A DNA stretch of 64,000 bases from Chitinophagales bacterium (GTDB lineage: Bacteria > Bacteroidota > Bacteroidia > Chitinophagales > Chitinophagaceae). Shown one piece after another: positions 63,507 through 64,000 of this stretch (the first letter of the stretch is position 1; each line of letters starts with the position of its first letter). The notes under the pieces were generated by a model. The model searched no databases. It worked only from the letters and a program-made list of their open reading frames with translations, and had not been told where the DNA came from. Location: assembly GCA_020636575.1 (NCBI GenBank), contig JACJXP010000001.1:1364001-1428000 (forward strand), in the 5' to 3' direction. Both the position numbers and the translations under genes were made by a program.

Positions 63507-64000
63507 TCAGGAGTTTTTTGGCTTTTCCTTGAACCAATCTGCATAACGTACGTAATTATTGGCGATCCGGTTTATCTCTCCATGGATCAGTTCCTGTGAA
63601 ATATCTTTTACTTTTTTTGCGGGTACACCGGCATAAATGCTTCCTGCTTCGCAAACCGTATTTTCTAACACTACAGCCCCTGCTGCAATGATGGTGTTAC
63701 TATGTACAACAGCATTATCCATTACAATGGCACCCATGCCGATCAACACATTATCATGCAGAGTACATCCATGCACAATTGCATGATGGCCGATGGAAAC
63801 ATTGTTGCCTATGGTAGTGCCATATTTTTGAAAAGTGCAATGGATACAGGCGCCATCCTGCACATTTACTTTATTGCCGATCTTAATAAAATTCACATCG
63901 CCTCTTACTACAGTGTTGAACCAGAAACTGCAATCATCACCACAAATAACATCTCCCACTATGGTTGCATTTGGGGCAACAAAACAATTGGTCCCTAGTT
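63507..64000 (-). CDS. Gamma-carbonic anhydrase family protein, partial
   Basis: The frame continues to the right window edge (residues L-G-T-N-C-F-V-A-P-N-A-T-I precede the in-window GTG at 63959), so the start is missing. Left-handed beta-helix hexapeptide repeats: 'IVGDVICGDDCSFWFNTVVRGDV', 'IGNKVNVQDGACIHCTF', 'IGNNVSIGHHAIVHGCTL', 'VLIGMGAIVMDNAVV', then 'IYAGVPAKKVKDIS'. This is the YrdA/CaiE type gamma-carbonic anhydrase family; the His-containing repeats fit its metal site. Activity is often not demonstrated for such members. Confidence 0.9.
   Translation of the reverse strand, partial: LGTNCFVAPNATIVGDVICGDDCSFWFNTVVRGDVNFIKIGNKVNVQDGACIHCTFQKYGTTIGNNVSIGHHAIVHGCTLHDNVLIGMGAIVMDNAVVHSNTIIAAGAVVLENTVCEAGSIYAGVPAKKVKDISQELIHGEINRIANNYVRYADWFKEKPKNS

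Noticed and set aside
1..64000. Mobile element, prophage, toxin-antitoxin, CRISPR or restriction system
   Set aside because: No transposase, integrase, cas, methylase or toxin-antitoxin motif was seen on either strand.

Overview
The window looks like a compact, AT-rich chromosome segment from a member of the Bacteroidota, most likely the family Chitinophagaceae. The evidence is eight large secreted proteins ending in type IX secretion system (T9SS) type A sorting domains, a GldB-like gliding lipoprotein beside NAD synthase, DUF3098 and GldB-like genes typical of the phylum, mostly absent Shine-Dalgarno sequences, and several TAnnTTTG-type -7 promoter elements just upstream of genes. No rRNA, tRNA, transposase, integrase, phage or CRISPR signal was found. 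The organism is an inference from gene content.

Region 1 (1-5.4 kb): the end of a TPR-like gene, a small winged-helix regulator, a small secreted protein, an overlapping ABC exporter operon (ATPase, permease, LolA-like periplasmic protein), and pdxA. Region 2 (5.5-25.4 kb) is a secretome island. It holds five T9SS cargo proteins: a multi-domain surface protein, a soluble PQQ glucose-dehydrogenase-like enzyme, a purple-acid-phosphatase-like enzyme with two N-terminal jelly-roll-like modules, a 1606-residue calcium-repeat adhesin carrying the same modules, and one of unknown function. It also has a diheme cytochrome c peroxidase fused to a degenerate imelysin-like domain, and a small stand-alone secreted domain. 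Region 3 (25.4-39.1 kb) is housekeeping: ksgA, a 2-hydroxyacid dehydrogenase, greA, a HIT protein, ruvC, two membrane or envelope proteins, an MBL hydrolase, a UMF1-type MFS transporter, a lipoprotein, uppP, a DUF3098 protein, ftsX and an unusually long leuS. Region 4 (39.4-49.6 kb): two tandem secreted M36 (fungalysin) metalloproteases with different C-terminal architectures. Region 5 (49.6-64 kb): nadC, a SUI1/eIF1-like factor, a YjdI-like ferredoxin, a T9SS-exported esterase, icd, apaG, gldB, nadE, a lipocalin-like lipoprotein, a moxR-DUF58-BatD-like-batA operon, rsgA, two small genes and a partial gamma-carbonic anhydrase.

Genes are tightly packed. Many convergent pairs are separated by 0-12 nt, and most long cargo genes end in strong intrinsic terminators. 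The cargo genes appear to have grown by shuffling shared modules: NDDC-type beta domains, jelly-roll-like modules, an Fn3-like linker, HYR and Ig-like repeats. Together they would give a surface-attached, protein-, phosphate- and sugar-processing lifestyle. I found no clearly novel defence or mobile system. The best leads are the greA leader (promoter, terminator-like hairpin, perfect Shine-Dalgarno), the mosaic leuS, the imelysin-peroxidase fusion with its altered metal motif, and the stand-alone linker-domain proteins.
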